Part shown: piece after piece, positions 31,430-33,063 of the stretch
Layout of the letters: each line of letters starts with the position of its first letter
Numbering within the stretch: position 1 is the stretch's first letter
Assembly (NCBI GenBank): GCA_047972415.1
Contig: JBKEAN010000209.1
Coordinates: forward strand, 1 to 33,063
Reading direction: 5' to 3'
Origin: Mangrovibacterium sp047972415
GTDB lineage: Bacteria; Bacteroidota; Bacteroidia; Bacteroidales; Prolixibacteraceae
Length of the DNA stretch: 33,063 nt
Translations under genes and position numbers: made by a program
Notes under the pieces: model-generated
Databases searched by the model: none
Told to the model about the DNA's origin: nothing
What the model saw: the letters and a program-made list of their open reading frames with translations, nothing else

Positions 31430-32527
31430 TTACTTCGCCGGTAAATGCGAAAGGCGTTTTCGGGTAAGGTAGTTGCGGATTGGCGTATCAACAAAGCGCA
31501 TGACCAACCAGGCAAATACAAGCATACTAGCTACACCTCCGGCAATAATCCATGCCAGATAAGGTGAATCTCCACCCGTTTTCAGCCAGTAATTACCAAA
31601 AATCCAGATGCCAGCATAGTGGGTCATGTAAAGCGGATAGGAAAGCTCGCCCGAGAACTTGCAAAACCGTTGCATAGGCCCCGAAAGCGCAGAACCTGCC
31701 CCCAACGACACCAGGAGCGGGAAAACAACAAGTACAACCAATGCTTCAACCAGCCAATCGAACGGGAAAACAGGTAACATAAATACAACCAGGAGCAGTA
31801 TGGCCAGCGGAATAAAGCCAATACGGGTTTTTATTAACCAATTGTTGCGGTAAACCAGCATCCCGGCCATAAACGAATAGGCCACCCTAATACCGCCGTC
31901 AAAAAAGGTTTCACCGCTCCATCCACCCATCAGGTTTCCGGCCGACCATGCAGTATACAGAATTCCGGCAGCGGCAATCCCCGTCAGTATCATCAATAAC
32001 TTCTTCCCGGCATGAACAAGGAAAAGGCCATAAACAATGTTGGCAATGTATTCCCAAAACAACGACCACGCAGGGGCATTCAACCCAAACAGGTTGAAGT
32101 AACGTTCGTCCATTGCCGGAAATGGAATGACAACGAGCGAGCAAAGTGTGATTGTAATTATTTTTAGTGCCGAATAACCTTGAAAATGGTTTGTAAAGGG
32201 GTCGATAAGCAAAGCAACAAGTCCAAGAACGGTACCAATAACCACCAAAGGGTGCAGCCGGATAAGACGCGATTTGGCAAACTCCTTCAACCCAATTTTA
32301 GGCAGCCGCTGATCGTAAGCATAAGCAATAACAAAACCCGACAGGCAGAAAAAGAAGTCGACGGCAAGGAAACCGTGCCCAATAAAGTTTTCGCCGTGGT
32401 CGGGATAAACCCATTCCATAAAATGAAAAATAACAACAGCCAATGCTGCGACACCACGAAGCCCATCGAGCAGGTAAAAGTGTTGACGGCTTTTTAATAT
32501 GTTCGGGTTGATTTCTTGTTTTATCAT
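31430..32527 (-). CDS. Acyltransferase 3 family membrane protein
   Basis: A ~365-residue polytopic protein with about ten membrane segments. YLLDGLRGVAALAVVIFHF is the N-terminal signature of acyltransferase family 3, with the catalytic His in the FHF sequence. FLAVDFFFCLSGFVIAYAYDQR and SRLIRLHPL (conserved R-x-x-R-x-P) follow. Members O-acylate sugars on polysaccharides, lipids or antibiotics; the substrate here is unknown. The ATG at 32527 is preferred: the upstream GTG at 32548 overlaps the candidate promoter at 32548-32580. It is 134 bp before the TM2 gene on the same strand. Confidence 0.93.
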   Translation of the reverse strand: MIKQEINPNILKSRQHFYLLDGLRGVAALAVVIFHFMEWVYPDHGENFIGHGFLAVDFFFCLSGFVIAYAYDQRLPKIGLKEFAKSRLIRLHPLVVIGTVLGLVALLIDPFTNHFQGYSALKIITITLCSLVVIPFPAMDERYFNLFGLNAPAWSLFWEYIANIVYGLFLVHAGKKLLMILTGIAAAGILYTAWSAGNLMGGWSGETFFDGGIRVAYSFMAGMLVYRNNWLIKTRIGFIPLAILLLVVFMLPVFPFDWLVEALVVLVVFPLLVSLGAGSALSGPMQRFCKFSGELSYPLYMTHYAGIWIFGNYWLKTGGDSPYLAWIIAGGVASMLVFAWLVMRFVDTPIRNYLTRKRLSHLPAK

Positions 32528-32547
32528 GTTTTGCGTTGTTTGGAGCA

Positions 32548-32580
32548 CAAAGAAAGGGAAAACTTCCTTGTGGCAGCAAA
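32548..32580 (-). promoter_or_regulatory. Candidate promoter of the acyltransferase gene
   Basis: On the - strand, TTTG (32577-32580), a 21-bp spacer, and TTTCTTTG (32548-32555) fit the Bacteroidota pattern with one mismatch in the -7 box. It supports ATG 32527 as the true start. Confidence 0.4.
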
Positions 32581-32690
32581 CAAAAACAACAGGAGAACCG
32601 ACTTTCGCTTCTTAATTGCTTCGGTTTTGGTACAAACAAGAAAATAAAGGGACGGGGAGGGTTTTCAGAAGGGTACACCTGATAGCAAAG

Positions 32691-33063
32691 CTGTCTTGTT
32701 GGTTGTCGAAGCTGTCTTGTTGGTTGCCGAAGGTATCTTGTTGGTTGCCGAAGGTATCTTGTTGGTTGTCAGAGGTATCTTGTTGGTTGTCGAAGGTATC
32801 TTGTTGGTTGTCAGGGGTGTCTTATTGGTTATCAAAGGTATCTTGTTGGTTGTCAGAGATGTCTGAATGGTTATCAAAGGTATCTTGTTGATTGCCGAAG
32901 GTATCTTGTTGATTGCCGAAGGTATCTGAACGGCCGTCATAAGCATCTAAATAGCTGTCATAACATCTAAACGGTTGTCATACGCATCTAAACGGTTGTC
33001 ATACGCATCTAAACGGTTGTCATACGCATCTAAACGGTTGTCATACGCATCTAAACGGTTGTC
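32691..33063. repeat. 21-bp tandem repeat array with two subfamilies, continuing past the window
   Basis: Eighteen units are seen, the last cut by the window end. Eleven units (32691-32921) resemble GTATCTTGTTGGTTGTCGAA plus one base. Two are transitional (32922-32963). The remaining five (from 32964) resemble GCATCTAAACGGTTGTCATA plus one base and are nearly identical. All are 21 bp except one of 20 bp (32964-32983). There are no unique spacers, so it is not a CRISPR array. Identity rises towards the window edge, which suggests recent expansion there. On the - strand the units read as 7-residue repeats. Confidence 0.92.
32947..33063 (-). CDS. Possible 3' end of a heptad-repeat protein gene (start outside window)
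   Basis: On the - strand the last repeats are open as DNRLDAY repeated four times, then DNRLDVMTAI and a stop at 32947-32949. The 20-bp unit causes the frame change that leads to this stop. Beyond it, the original frame would continue as D-N-Q-Q-D-T-F heptads, which keep the D-N-x-x-D-x-aromatic pattern, until a stop near 32822. This may be the C-terminus of a coiled-coil-like repeat protein encoded mainly outside the window, or simply a non-coding minisatellite. It cannot be decided here. Confidence 0.25.
   Translation of the reverse strand, partial: DNRLDAYDNRLDAYDNRLDAYDNRLDAYDNRLDVMTAI

Noticed and set aside
32691..33063. CRISPR array
   Set aside because: Repeats are directly adjacent 21-bp units with no unique spacers, and no cas gene is present.

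Overview
The window looks like a chromosomal segment of a Bacteroidota bacterium, most probably of the Marinilabiliales/Prolixibacteraceae type. The clues are two TonB-dependent receptor + DUF4249 lipoprotein pairs, weak Shine-Dalgarno signals, several matches to the Bacteroidota promoter (-33 TTTG, -7 TAnnTTTG), a short phosphatidylserine decarboxylase with a GS cleavage site, and Bacteroidota-type gene neighbourhoods. The family level is inference.

Layout. 1-400 is the 3' end of an IS4-family transposase. 459-10599 (+ strand) is an outer-membrane uptake region: two related small beta-barrel proteins flanking a BamE/SmpA-like lipoprotein, a TonB receptor and its DUF4249 lipoprotein; then a cytoplasmic HU-like/DUF4469 protein; then a second TonB receptor/DUF4249 pair whose receptor gene is interrupted at a run of seven G. 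10835-16486 (- strand) is a compact operon, rsfS-ftsH-LUD-DUF2007-cdsA-psd-pssA, combining ribosome silencing, membrane proteolysis and the whole CDP-diacylglycerol to phosphatidylethanolamine route. birA (+) is divergent from it, and a secreted S41 protease lipoprotein follows.

18902-24140 (- strand) holds a small CxxC protein, a hemerythrin-like protein paired with a LuxR-type regulator whose receiver lacks its phosphorylation site, the selenium genes mnmH and selD (overlapping by 8 nt), an SRPBCC protein and pyrE with a clear terminator. A Nudix gene (+) starts back to back with pyrE. 24787-31295 (- strand) carries a secreted thioredoxin-fold protein with a degenerate active site, coaD, a sigma-54-type response regulator without a DNA-binding domain, a Ppx/GppA phosphatase, and a translationally coupled chain TM2-DUF2752-DUF4870-M48 protease. 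An acyltransferase-3 gene follows, and the window ends in a 21-bp tandem repeat array that runs off the edge.

Most genes are ordinary. The unexplained material is in non-coding DNA: a four-arm foldable element (1124-1214), a nested palindrome array with exact 22-bp spacing (6817-6926), a terminator-closed structured transcript candidate (26862-26968, - strand), the G7 tract inside a receptor gene, and the terminal heptad-encoding repeats. No CRISPR array, tRNA or rRNA was recognised. No clearly new defence or biosynthetic system was found.
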